A stretch of DNA of 64,000 nucleotides from Bog-473 sp963840435 (lineage in GTDB: Bacteria > Actinomycetota > Acidimicrobiia > Acidimicrobiales > RAAP-2): NCBI GenBank assembly GCA_963840435.1, contig CAWIYY010000010.1, positions 732,975 to 796,974 of the forward strand, written 5' to 3'. Below, in pieces: positions 51,794 to 61,489 of this stretch. Positions within the stretch are counted from its first letter, which is position 1, and every line of letters starts with the position of its first letter. The position numbers and the translations under genes are program-made. The notes beneath the pieces are model-generated. The model saw only the letters and a program-made list of their open reading frames with translations, was not told the origin of the DNA and searched no databases.

Positions 51794-52892
51794 ATGGCGG
51801 GCCTGAAGCACGTGCGCCGGGTCGGCGTCACGCTTCTCGGGGTGGTGCTGCTCTTCACCGCACTCTTCGCGGCCAGCTACGCCTACGCCCATCAGGCCCA
51901 CCAGCGCCACGCCCAAGCCGTCCTCCTCTCGAGCGAGCGGGCGGCCATGGCCAGGATCGCCGCACGGAGCCACGGCGCCTCGTGCCAGGTGAGCGGCGTC
52001 CAGCCGGGCCAGCTCTCGGGCATTCTGAGCATTCCGGCCATCAACCTGCAGGCACCGGTCGAGGAGGGCACCGACGATCCCGAGCTCAACGTGGCCGTGG
52101 GGCACGATCCGCAGTCGGTCTGGCCCGGCGTCGACGGCGCCGCCGTCTTCCTGGCCCACGACGTCAGCTACTTCGTCCACCTCAACGACGCTCAAGCCGG
52201 GCGACGTCGTCACCTACGCCACCGCCTGCAACACGGTGAAGTTCGAGTGACGCAGCCAGCAGGTCGTCCCGGCCGGCTCGCCCGTCTCCAACACGACCGG
52301 CCCCAGCCTGGTCCTCGACACCTGCTGGCCGCCGAACGCCGCTGTTCTTCACGCCCGACCGCCTGCTGGTGCGGGCGACCGAGGTGGGCGCGGCCACCAA
52401 GGGCGCCAGCCTCGATCCGGGCTCGCAGTTCATCAAGACGGTGCAGGCCACCGACTTCCGGACCGTCGGCCCCCTCCGCCCTGCAGGCGCAGGGCCTGAC
52501 GCTCGAGCAGAACGAGGCGCCGATGGGCACCATGAACCTGGTCGGCGCCTCGCAGGCCTTCGCCCAGTCGCCCGGGCCGCTCTCGCTCGAGGCGGCCGCG
52601 CTCGAGACGTACTTCGGGGGCCTGCACGCGCTGGCCCAGCGCCAGTCGGCCTGGTGGTCGGCCCTGGCCCCGGGGGTGGCCGATGCCGCCCCAGCTGGAC
52701 GGGGCCACCGTGGCGGGGCACGATTCCCCGCTCGACGTGGAGATCGACTCGGCCGGCGGGAACCCGAGCCAGGTCGTCCTGCGCACCACGGTGACGCTGG
52801 GCGGCGGCTCGGCACCGGGCCCGCACGCCATGACGGTCGTTCTCCCTGTTCACAGCGGTGTGGTGACCATCGGGAGCTGGAGCCTGGGCTGA
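51794..52892 (+). CDS. Sortase with extra C-terminal domain (several frameshifts and one in-frame stop as read)
   Basis: Membrane-anchored cysteine transpeptidase. The N-terminal helix is VGVTLLGVVLLFTALFAASYAYAHQ. The catalytic domain begins ILSIPAINLQAPVEEGTDDPELNVAVGHDPQSVWPG and has the catalytic His in AAVFLAHDVSYF. After a frame change near 52190 it continues LKPGDVVTYATACNTVKFE, a TGA (52248-52250), then QQVVPAGSPV and the catalytic Cys in LVLDTCWPP. The catalytic Arg is likely in DRLLVRATEV. Further changes are near 52340, 52475 and 52680. The last 150 residues (MNLVGASQAFAQ..GVVTIGSWSLG) form an extra domain. Most joins fit one extra base. It sits between two secreted proteins that may be substrates. 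Confidence 0.78.
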
Positions 52893-52996
52893 GCCACCGG
52901 TTGTTCGTCCTTTGGGCGGCGGACCGCAAGAGGCGTTTGGAATGTCCGTTTCCTCCATGAGGGGCCGCAGTTGTGGTTCTGGAGGAGGGACGGAAC

Positions 52997-54199
52997 ATGA
53001 ACGTCGACGAGATCTACGACCTGCTTCTCGAGATGGAGTTGGGGCCGCCCGCCGGTCAGCGCCGGAGGCCGGCGGCGGAGTCGAGGCCGCGCTGCGGCGG
53101 GCGAGAGCGACGCCGCGCGTTGATCGAGGGCCCGGGGCGACCGATCCGGTGGTGACGGACGGGCGGAGGCGGCGGCGAAGGCGCGCGGGGACCGCGGCCA
53201 GCCGGTTCGAACGGCTTCGGCCGCTACCGCAACGCCGCACTGGTCGGGGCGGGTGGCTTGGCCTGCGCCGCCGTGGGTGCCTTGCTGGGCGGGATGGGCG
53301 GCTACTTCACGGTCGCCCCGGCGTCGGCCCACACGGTCGGGGCCACGGCCCAGGACACGCCCCTGGCCGACGCCATCAACGGCGCCGCGGCGCACTCGGG
53401 CCAGGGCGGGCCACGGGTCGGGCGCCAGCGGCCTGGCCACCCTGGCCGACGTGGAGGGCTCCCTGACCAAGGGCATCTCGACTTCTCGGTGTTCAGCGCC
53501 GACCCGAGCTGCCAACGGTGCCGACGCGGCGCGGCGGGCTCGGGCTCGAGCGGCGGCGCTGGTGCCCGCGGCTCCGGCGGTGCGGGCTCGGGCGGATCGG
53601 GCGGTTCGGGGGCCGGCTGCGCCAGCGGGGACGCCGGCCTGGCCAGCCTGATCGACAACGTCACCTGCACACTGGCCGGCATCGGGTCTCTGCCCGGGAG
53701 CGGCACGGCGGGCCTGTCGTCGCTCGGCGCGCTGGTGGGGCAGGTGACCGAGCACCCTCTCGGGTCTGAGCGGCCTGACGGGTTCGCTCGCCACGTCGAC
53801 CGGCTTGCCCCTGCCGAGCGGCTCAGGCGGCAGTGGCGCGTTGGGCCTGCCCTCCACCGGCTCGCTGACCGGCGTCGTCAACACGGTGACGGCGAGCAGC
53901 AGACGGGAGTGACCGGCAAAGCGGGCTCCTCGCTCCCGCTGCCCACCTCCGGGAGGGGGAGCGGTTCGGGCTCGTCGCCCACGCTGCCCAGCCTGCCCGT
54001 GACCACGACCGACCCTGCCCGGACTGCCGGCTGCGGCTGCCGGCCCCGACGCTCAGCTCGACCGGCGGGTCGACGACGGTCGCCGTCCCGACGCCGTCGG
54101 TGCCCGTCCCGCGTGGGGACCACCATCACGATCGGTGGCGTCTCGGTCGGCGTCAACACCGGCGGCTCGTCGCCGGGCGCCACGCTCAACCTTCCCTAA
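52997..54199 (+). CDS. Secreted or membrane-anchored Gly/Ser-rich protein (multiple frameshifts as read)
   Basis: The ATG at 52997 has GGAGGAGGGA upstream and gives MNVDEIYDLLLEMELGPPAG, a cytoplasmic start. A basic stretch (53100-53210) follows in another frame. Then comes NAALVGAGGLACAAVGALLGGMGGYFTVAPASAHTVGA, one membrane helix or signal anchor with a possible cleavage after ASA. The outside part has GSGSSGGAGARGSGGAGSGGSGGS, CASGDAGLASLIDNVTCTLAGIGSLPG, a Ser/Pro/Thr-rich stretch and ends TITIGGVSVGVNTGGSSPGATLNLP at TAA 54197-54199. At least three frame changes are needed. It directly follows the sortase and shares the low-complexity style of the surface protein at 49890. No family recognised. 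Confidence 0.55.
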
Positions 54200-54274
54200 G
54201 CACTCGCAGCCTCCTCGGTGGCCACCGTTCCGGCCTAGGGTCGGGGCCTTCGCCCCGGCCCCCGAGGAGGTCCC

Positions 54275-54667
54275 ATGGTCAGGCTCACCTGCCTGCTGCG
54301 TCGCAAGGACGGTCTCTCGCCCGCCGAGTTCCACGCCCATTGGCGCGAGGTGCACGGGCCGTTGATCGCGCGCAGCCAGAGCGGCCGCTTCGTGGTGCGC
54401 TACGAGCAGCATCCGCGCCCGCTCGACGACTACAGCGGCGACGACGACCCGGGTTTCGACGGGGTGACGGTGCAGTGGTTCGAGACCATGGACGACTACC
54501 GGGCCCACATGGCGGAACCGGACTTCCCCGAGATCTGGGCCGATATCGAGCGCTTCCTCGACACCGGGCGGCTGCACTTCATCCTCACCGAACACCCGCG
54601 GGTCGTCATGGGCGACGAGGCGGGCTTCATTCCCCCTGGCTTGACGGCGGTGGCGGGAGGGCGCTGA
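54275..54667 (+). CDS. EthD-domain protein
   Basis: 130 residues, dimeric alpha-beta barrel (ferredoxin-like). Signature: RLTCLLRRKDGLSPAEFHAHWREVHGPLI near the start, then VTVQWFETMDDYRAHMAEPDFPEIWADIERFLD and HFILTEHPRVV. EthD-type proteins act in degradation or polyketide cyclisation pathways; the ligand is unknown. AGGAGG lies 5 bases before the ATG. It converges on the CYTH-CHAD gene with an overlap of about 40 bases. Confidence 0.9.
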   Translation: MVRLTCLLRRKDGLSPAEFHAHWREVHGPLIARSQSGRFVVRYEQHPRPLDDYSGDDDPGFDGVTVQWFETMDDYRAHMAEPDFPEIWADIERFLDTGRLHFILTEHPRVVMGDEAGFIPPGLTAVAGGR

Positions 54668-56476
54668 GCCCCGGCCCGCCGTGTCCGGCCAACGGTTCGG
54701 GCGCGGGCGGGTTGGAAGGATGGTCGGGCGCGACGGGCTCGGCCTGCTCCGCCACCTCGCCGGCCTCGGTCACCGGCGGTCGGGGCACGGCACGCAGGGT
54801 GCCACGGGTCGGCGGGAGTCCCGCTTCGGCCTCGGCCCGGCGCCGCGCCATGAGCTCGGACAGGTCGCGCCACTCGCGGCCGTTGATCGGGCCCACCTGG
54901 CGGGGCAGGCCACGCAGGAGGCGCTCGACCTGACGGCGGTGGTGCTCGGCCATGCCGCCCATCAGGAAGACGGTGGCGGCAGGGAGGCGCTCCTGCGCCG
55001 GTGGCCAGCTCGGCCAGGCGCAGGCAGGGCCACTTCGGCGTCCTGCATGCGGCCGAGCTCGTCCTGGAGCGCGGTGAGCTGGCGGACGAAGCGAGCGGTG
55101 CGGCCCCCGTAGACGTCGGAGCTGAACTCGAGCGCGTAGCGCAGCCGCTTGCCCCGGATACGCAGGCGGTGGAAGTCGGTGACGACGCCGGTCTTCTTGG
55201 CCCGCTTCGCCGCCTTGACCACCGCGTGCGTGGCGGGCCTCGACGAGGTCGGGCAGCGCGACGACGGCGGGCACCCGGGTGGCCACGGAGCGCCGGGCCG
55301 GGCCCTGCTGCACCATGGCGGCCAGGCCCTTGGCCAGCCGTTCCCAGCGCACGGAGTCCAGGGCGTCGAGCATGTCGGCCCGGGCCTCCTCGCGCTCGCG
55401 CTCGAGCAGCGCGGCCAGCTCGCCCAGCGGATCGTGATCGCCGGGGGGAGCGCGGCCGCCAGCGCGGCCGTGTCGGCCGTCATGTCCGCCAGCCCGTCGA
55501 TCTGGACGTCGAGGTCGCGCACGTCGCCCAGGACGCGCCCGAGCCAACCCAGCTCCTCACGGAAGGTCTGGGCCCGCACCGGCAGCACGGTCGAGAACAG
55601 CGCGAGGGCGGCCCGCAGGCGCCGGGTGGCGACGCGCATGTCGTGGAGCTCCTCGATGTCCTCGCCGAGGCGGGTCCCGGGTTCCTTCTCGCGCAGGACG
55701 CCGAACTGGCGCCGAAGCACGGCGTAGGCCAGCTCGCCGATGGTCGACTCCGGGCTGACGGCGGTCGGCCCCAGATCCGGCGCGCCCGGGATGTCCTGGC
55801 CGATGGCGAGCAGCCCGGCCTCGAACTTCGAGAGTCCGGCCGGCTGGAGCCCGCAGGAGGACCGCAGCTGGTCCACGATGGGTTCGAGCGCGCTCGAGCC
55901 ACTCCGGCTGCACCTCGACCTCGACCCGGCGCAGCTGCATGGGCCGCTGCCCGTTCCCCACGACGATGACGGTGTCGTCGAGCGCGATCTCGGCTGCGTC
56001 GACCCCGCCGACCCGCAGGACGAAGGGCCGCCGGCGCGTCCGGACCTGGAGCACCTCGCGCAGGGGATGGGCGCCGACGATGGCCCGGAGGCGCCGCCCG
56101 ACCGGGCCGTCGGGGCCGAGACCGCTCACCCCGTGGGGGGCATGACCTCGGTGACCTCGAGCCGCTGGCGCAAGCCGTTGCCCGCGGCCGGGCGCGTGTC
56201 CTTGAGGGTGACCTCGTCGTTGCGGCCCCGCCGCCGGGTGCGCACCACGAAGCCGGCCCGGGCGATCCGCCAGTCGGCGGTGTCGAGATAGGAGTCGGTC
56301 AAGCGGCGTGGCGTGCGGGCCAGCGCGGTGACCGTGCCGCCGTCATCGGTCTCGACCGACAGTGTGGGCAGGGTGGCCAACCAGCGCTCGACGGGCCGCA
56401 GGTCGAGCGCGTCGAACTGCCACTCGATTTCGACAGGGTCGTCCGTCCGCCCCTGTCCCTCCCTGGTGCTCGACAT
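54627..56476 (-). CDS. CYTH-CHAD domain protein (several frameshifts as read)
   Basis: The N-terminal CYTH (triphosphate tunnel) domain has VEIEWQFDALDLRPVERWL (the ExExK-type start is varied), SYLDTADWRIARAGFVVRTRRRG and VTLKDTRP; after a frame change at 56126 it continues RAIVGAHPLREVLQVRTRRRPFVL and EIALDDTVIVV. The C-terminal CHAD domain (His/Lys/Arg-rich helices) has IEELHDMRVATRRLRAALALFSTVLP, GWLGRVLGDVRDLDVQ, FHRLRIRGKRLRYALEFSSDVYG and LTALQDELGRMQDAEVA. CHAD domains bind polyphosphate. Frame changes are near 56126, 55895, 55445, 55225 and 55010. Two of them (56126, 55445) fit a missing C in a run of seven. Start ATG 56476; the 3' end is uncertain. Confidence 0.82.
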
Positions 56477-56589
56477 CGCGCCGAGGCTACAGCCGGCGCG
56501 CCGCGTGCGACTTGGGCGGGAGTTGGGCGGCAATGCCACCAGTGGCGGCGAGGGCGACGATAAGGTGCCGGGCGGTGGTGCGACGGGCG

Positions 56590-57027
56590 ATGACAGCCGA
56601 ACTTCCTTCACCGACAGATGTCGTACGGGCCGCCGGCGGACTGGTGGTTCGCCGCCTCAACGGCGACCTGGAGATCGTCGTCGTGCACCGGCCGGTGCAC
56701 GAGGACTGGTCCTTCCCCAAGGGCAAACTCGAGGAGGGCGAGACCTTCGAGGTGGCCGCCTTACGCGAGGTGTCGGAAGAGACGGGCATGACGTGCCGCC
56801 TGGTGCGCTTCATCGGGCACACCGAATACGTCGATCGCAAGGGCCGACCCAAGGCGGTGGCCTACTGGGTCATGGTCCCGGTCGCCGGCGCCTTCGCTCC
56901 CAACGACGAGGTCGACGAGTTGCGCTGGCTCGAGCTCGAACGGGCTTCGCACCTTCTTTCCTACCCGAGAGACCGCGAGTTGATTGCTGTCCTCCAGGCC
57001 GCTGACCAGGTGGAACCGCTCATCTGA
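56590..57027 (+). CDS. Nudix hydrolase, MutT1-like
   Basis: A 145-residue Nudix domain with a perfect box, GKLEEGETFEVAALREVSEETGM, preceded by EDWSFPKGKL. It fits the MutT1/diadenosine polyphosphate or 8-oxo-dGTP group of actinobacteria but lacks the C-terminal phosphoglycerate-mutase-like domain of M. tuberculosis MutT1. It is divergent from the CYTH-CHAD gene (113 bases), a polyphosphate-binding type, so a link to polyphosphate or nucleotide turnover is possible. Confidence 0.92.
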   Translation: MTAELPSPTDVVRAAGGLVVRRLNGDLEIVVVHRPVHEDWSFPKGKLEEGETFEVAALREVSEETGMTCRLVRFIGHTEYVDRKGRPKAVAYWVMVPVAGAFAPNDEVDELRWLELERASHLLSYPRDRELIAVLQAADQVEPLI

Positions 57028-57149
57028 CGTGACCCGATCCTGGGGTTGCACCAATTTTCACAAGTTTCTGAAAACGAGTGGTTTAGAAGAAGCTGTGTGG
57101 GGAATAATGTGTCTCAGCGATCTACCGCCTGATCGCACTGCCGGCGTGC

Positions 57150-57225
57150 GTGCCCCAGTCGAGAAAATCCAGGACCTATCGCCAAGGGCCCTGTGACAGC
57201 GCTTCGACGTAATCGACTGGGGCAC
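57150..57225. repeat. Perfect 13-bp inverted repeat in a convergent gap
   Basis: GTGCCCCAGTCGA (57150-57162) and its exact reverse complement TCGACTGGGGCAC (57213-57225) flank 50 bases. They lie between the convergent Nudix and alcohol dehydrogenase genes, in a 284-base gap of visibly lower GC. They could form a long hairpin in RNA from either strand and act as a bidirectional terminator, or be a remnant of a small element. The spacer shows no gene. Confidence 0.6.
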
Positions 57226-57311
57226 CGTCGGCGCTTTCGTTTCAGTCTCGATGTCGTCGATGCGCGTCATGGCGCGCGCGCGATGCACAACTGATTGCAA
57301 TTTTCGTGTAG

Positions 57312-58322
57312 TCAGTTCACCAGCACGGCAGCCCCGTTGACCCGATCGTGGCGCAGGTCGCGCAACGCGACGTCGGCGTCGGCCATGGCGTAGGGCGTGG
57401 CGGAGACGCGCAGCCCGATGCGGGCCGCCTCCTCGAGGAAGTCCTCGCCGTCGCGCCGCGTGTTGGCGGTGACGCTGCGCAACGTGCGTTCTTCGAACAG
57501 GTGACGCTGGTACTCGAGGACCGGCACGTCGCTGAGATGGATACCGGCGATGGCCAGCGTCCCGCCCCGGTCCAAGGCGACCAGGGCGGGTGGCACCGCG
57601 GTACCGACCGGGGCGAAGAGGATGGCGGCGTCGAGCGGCTCGGGTGGCGCGGCGTCGGCTTCCTGCGCGCTCGCGGCACCGAGCTCGAGGGCGAGCGCAC
57701 GAGCCTCGGCCGAGCGGGTCATCACGTGGACGCGGGCACCGCGGGCGAGGGCGACCTGCGCGGTGAGATGGGCCGAGCCGCCGAAGCCGTAGATGCCCAG
57801 CCGTCCGCCCTCGGGCACCTCGGCCCGGAGCAGGGCGCGATACCCGATGATGCCGGCGCAGAGCAGCGGCGCCGCCTCGACGTCGTCGAAACCATCGGGC
57901 AGCGCGTAGGCGTACGCCTCGTCGACCAGCGCGTAGTCGGCGTAGCCGCCGTCGACGTCCCACCCGGTGAACTGCGGCGCCACGCACAGGTTCTCGCGTC
58001 CAGACGTGCAGAACCGGCAGACGCCGCAGGTGTGGGCCAGCCAGGGCACGCCGACGCGGTCGCCCGTGCGCCAGCGGCTGCATTCCGGGCCGAGCGCATC
58101 GACCAGGCCCACGACCTCATGGCCGGGGGTGACGCCGGCGTGACGGGGCGGCACGTCGCCCTCGGCGAGATGGAGGTCGGTGCGGCAGACGCCGCACACC
58201 CGGACCTGCACCCGCACCTGGTGCGGACCCGGTTCGGGCACCGGGCGCTCGACCCGCCGGAGCGGATCGCGGTCGATCGGACCAGGACGGTCCACCACCC
58301 AGGCCTCCATGACGGGCGCCAT
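57312..58322 (-). CDS. Zinc-dependent alcohol dehydrogenase (MDR family)
   Basis: A 336-residue medium-chain dehydrogenase. The catalytic zinc site has CGVCRTDLHLAEGD and GHEVVG, with a Cys in LLCAGIIGYRAL. The structural zinc site is CGVCRFCTSGRENLC (four cysteines). The NAD(P) Rossmann motif is GIYGFGGSAHLTAQVALARGARV. It resembles actinobacterial AdhA-type enzymes. The GDGE-like start MEAWVVDRPGPI is typical. A single-gene unit. Confidence 0.93.
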   Translation of the reverse strand: MAPVMEAWVVDRPGPIDRDPLRRVERPVPEPGPHQVRVQVRVCGVCRTDLHLAEGDVPPRHAGVTPGHEVVGLVDALGPECSRWRTGDRVGVPWLAHTCGVCRFCTSGRENLCVAPQFTGWDVDGGYADYALVDEAYAYALPDGFDDVEAAPLLCAGIIGYRALLRAEVPEGGRLGIYGFGGSAHLTAQVALARGARVHVMTRSAEARALALELGAASAQEADAAPPEPLDAAILFAPVGTAVPPALVALDRGGTLAIAGIHLSDVPVLEYQRHLFEERTLRSVTANTRRDGEDFLEEAARIGLRVSATPYAMADADVALRDLRHDRVNGAAVLVN

Positions 58323-58429
58323 CGGAGCCAGCGTACGCGGGCTCCTAGCATGAGGACGAGCAGGGAACAGGGAGCCATGGACACGACCCGGGCCGACAGC
58401 ACGAGGGTGACGCTTGCCCGCGAGGCGGC

Positions 58430-59455
<1,026 letters not shown>

Positions 59456-59475
59456 GCCGTCGGTCGGAGCCGCCG

Positions 59476-59913
59476 CTACGAGTTGGTGCGGTGGACGAGG
59501 ACGGGGCAGTGGGCGTTGGTCGTGCAGAACTCGCTGACCGAGCCGAGCAACATGCCCACGAACTCCCCGTGGCCGCGGCTGCCGATGACCAGGAGGTCGG
59601 CGCCCTTGGAGGCGTCGACGAGAATCGGGGCCGGGTGCCCGTTGACGACCCGGGGATCGGCTTTGACCCCCGGGTGCTCGGCCAGCCCGGCCTCGATGGC
59701 TGCGTCCAGGACCTGGCGGACATCGGTCTCGGGGTCGTAGTCGTCGGGAATGGGCACCGACCAGCCCAAGCTGGCCGGCCACTCCCAGGTCATGATGACC
59801 TCGAGTGGGCTCCCGGTCAGTTCCGCCTGGCGCGCCGCCCAGCGCAGGGCGTCGGTCGAGGCCGCCGACCCGTCGATGCCGACGACGATCCTGCCGGACG
59901 CCTGAGCTGCCAT
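59476..59913 (-). CDS. Universal stress protein (UspA family, ATP-binding type)
   Basis: A 145-residue single Usp domain. It opens GRIVVGIDGSAASTDALRWAARQAELTG. The ATP-binding G-x2-G-x9-G-S motif is GSRGHGEFVGMLLGSVSE, and it ends CPVLVHRTNS. The ATG at 59913 is supported by AGGAGG 8 bases upstream. It is divergent from the DosR-like regulator (127-base gap); in mycobacteria many Usp genes belong to the DosR dormancy regulon. Confidence 0.94.
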   Translation of the reverse strand: MAAQASGRIVVGIDGSAASTDALRWAARQAELTGSPLEVIMTWEWPASLGWSVPIPDDYDPETDVRQVLDAAIEAGLAEHPGVKADPRVVNGHPAPILVDASKGADLLVIGSRGHGEFVGMLLGSVSEFCTTNAHCPVLVHRTNS

Positions 59914-60040
59914 GGTCGAACCTCCTGGGTCGGCCACCCCGGTTCCCGGTCCCGGTCCGGCGGGGGGCGTTGTGCGGGAGCATACCGAGGGCCGGGGGCG
60001 ACCCGGCGCTCCGAGTAGCCCGGTTCTCGGGCGAAATGGG

Positions 60041-60724
60041 ATGATGTCGTCCGTGCCGTTGGCGGTGTTCCTGCTCGACGACCATGAGGTCGTTCGCACG
60101 GGTCTGCGCGCGTTGCTCGAGGCGGGAGACGACATCACCGTGGTGGGCGAGGCGGGGACCGTGGCCGACGCCTTGTCGCGCATCCCCGCGCTGAGGCCGG
60201 ACGTGGCCATCCTCGACGTACGGCTGCCCGACGGGAGCGGAGTGGAGGTGTGCCGCGAGGTGCGCTCGGCCGATCCCGACATCGTCTGCGTCATGCTCAC
60301 CTCGTACGCGGACGACGAGGCGCTGATCGCGTCGATCATGGCCGGCGCGGCCGGCTACGTCCTGAAGCAGATCGGCAGCATCGACCTGCTCGACACGATC
60401 CGGAGGGCCGGGGCGGGGGAGTCCCTCCTGGACCCCACGCTGACTGTGCGGGTCCTCGACCGTCTGCGCGAGGGGCCAGCCGTCGACCCCCGGCTGGCCG
60501 GCCTCACCCCCCAGGAACGGCGGATCCTCGATCTGATCGCGGAGGGCAAGACCAACCGGCAGATCGCGGAGGAGATGTACCTGGCCGAGAAGACGGTGAA
60601 GAACTACGTCTCCAACCTGCTGGCCAAGCTGGGCATGGAGCGACGGACCCAGGCCGCCACGTTCGCGGCCCGCTTGAACGAGCGGACGTCCCAGGACACG
60701 CGCTCGGACGCCACGGGCACCTGA
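60041..60724 (+). CDS. NarL/DosR-type response regulator
   Basis: A 227-residue two-component regulator. The receiver domain has acidic D13/D14 (LLDDHEVV), phosphoacceptor D59 (ILDVRLPDGSG), T/S switch in LTSYADDEA and K109 (YVLKQIGS). The LuxR/GerE HTH covers about 155-215: LTPQERRILDLIAEGKTNRQIAEEMYLAEKTVKNYVSNLLAKLGMERRTQAA. The order and wording of these segments are very close to M. tuberculosis DosR/DevR. No sensor kinase is nearby. Start: ATG 60041 (60044 also possible). Divergent from the Usp gene, which it probably controls. The function in hypoxia response is inference by similarity. Confidence 0.92.
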   Translation: MMSSVPLAVFLLDDHEVVRTGLRALLEAGDDITVVGEAGTVADALSRIPALRPDVAILDVRLPDGSGVEVCREVRSADPDIVCVMLTSYADDEALIASIMAGAAGYVLKQIGSIDLLDTIRRAGAGESLLDPTLTVRVLDRLREGPAVDPRLAGLTPQERRILDLIAEGKTNRQIAEEMYLAEKTVKNYVSNLLAKLGMERRTQAATFAARLNERTSQDTRSDATGT

Positions 60725-60742
60725 GGGTCCGGCCGGGCGAAC

Positions 60743-61126
60743 CTACCTGGCCGCAGACTCCGAGCCGGCCCCGTTCTCACTCAACGAGATGCCCCGCTCG
60801 GCCAGTGCGTCCTCGAGTCGGGTGCGCTCCCGCTGCGGCCGGTCGAAGCGGCTCGGGTCGGACTCGATCCCGACGAGTCCGGCCAGGCGGAGCAGGGCCA
60901 CGTCGTAGCCGATCTGCAAGGACAGGGCCGCCGACACGGCGTCTGTGTCGACCTCCGGCGCGCCCCGCTCGAGCTGGATGCGGCAGCGTTGCACCTCGGC
61001 CACCGCCACCCGCGCTTTGCCCGACCCGCCGATGGGCAGCTGGTGGAGGGCTGCATCGAGAAGTTGGGTGTACATCGACATCGGGAGCTCCAGGACCTCT
61101 GCCGGACATCGGCCTTCCGCCAGCAT
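60743..61126 (-). CDS. Uncharacterised helical protein
   Basis: About 127 residues from the ATG at 61126 (start uncertain; GTGs at about 61168 and ATGs at about 61080 are alternatives). Soluble, with helical segments LPMSMYTQLLDAALHQLPIGGSGKARVAVAEVQRCRIQLERG and TDAVSAALSLQIGYDVALLRLAGLVGI. One Cys and no motifs I recognise. It converges on the DosR-like gene (18-base gap). The helix-rich, Arg/Glu-balanced composition suggests a real gene. Confidence 0.5.
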   Translation of the reverse strand: MLAEGRCPAEVLELPMSMYTQLLDAALHQLPIGGSGKARVAVAEVQRCRIQLERGAPEVDTDAVSAALSLQIGYDVALLRLAGLVGIESDPSRFDRPQRERTRLEDALAERGISLSENGAGSESAAR

Positions 61127-61489
61127 GAAGGTTTCTTGCACCGACCGGGCAGGGCCAGATGTCACAACGCACGTGTCTTTCCCATTTCCGACGTGAGTTG
61201 TCGGGCAGTTGTCCGTCGGACGGACCGGGTCCTGGGCTGAGTCGGCGGGTCCGGCAGAGAGGGAGCCGGACACGGGTCCGGGAGGCCCAGAATTGGAAAA
61301 TGGCGACCGAGGGGGGTGGCCGCCATTCTCCAAGCACCTTTTTCTGGGAAGAGGAGGGTGTCCTCGCCATTTTGCGGATTCGATCGACCCACTGAGTAGG
61401 GCCGAAAGTCACCGATTTCGACCCGACGGGGCTCCCCCCGCCGGTGGTTCGTGCCCAGGCAGCCACCCCTGGGGTGCCAGAGTGGTGCC
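61127..61489 (+). other. Intergenic region without a supported gene
   Basis: 363 bases of lower GC between the uncharacterised gene and the CoA-transferase gene. It may carry promoters for both directions. Several weak inverted repeats are present but none with a clear U-tract, and no open frame with a convincing start was seen. Confidence 0.4.

Noticed and set aside
59914..60040. DosR box between the Usp and regulator genes
   Set aside because: GGGACCGGGAACC-like sequence is present but does not match the DosR palindrome well.
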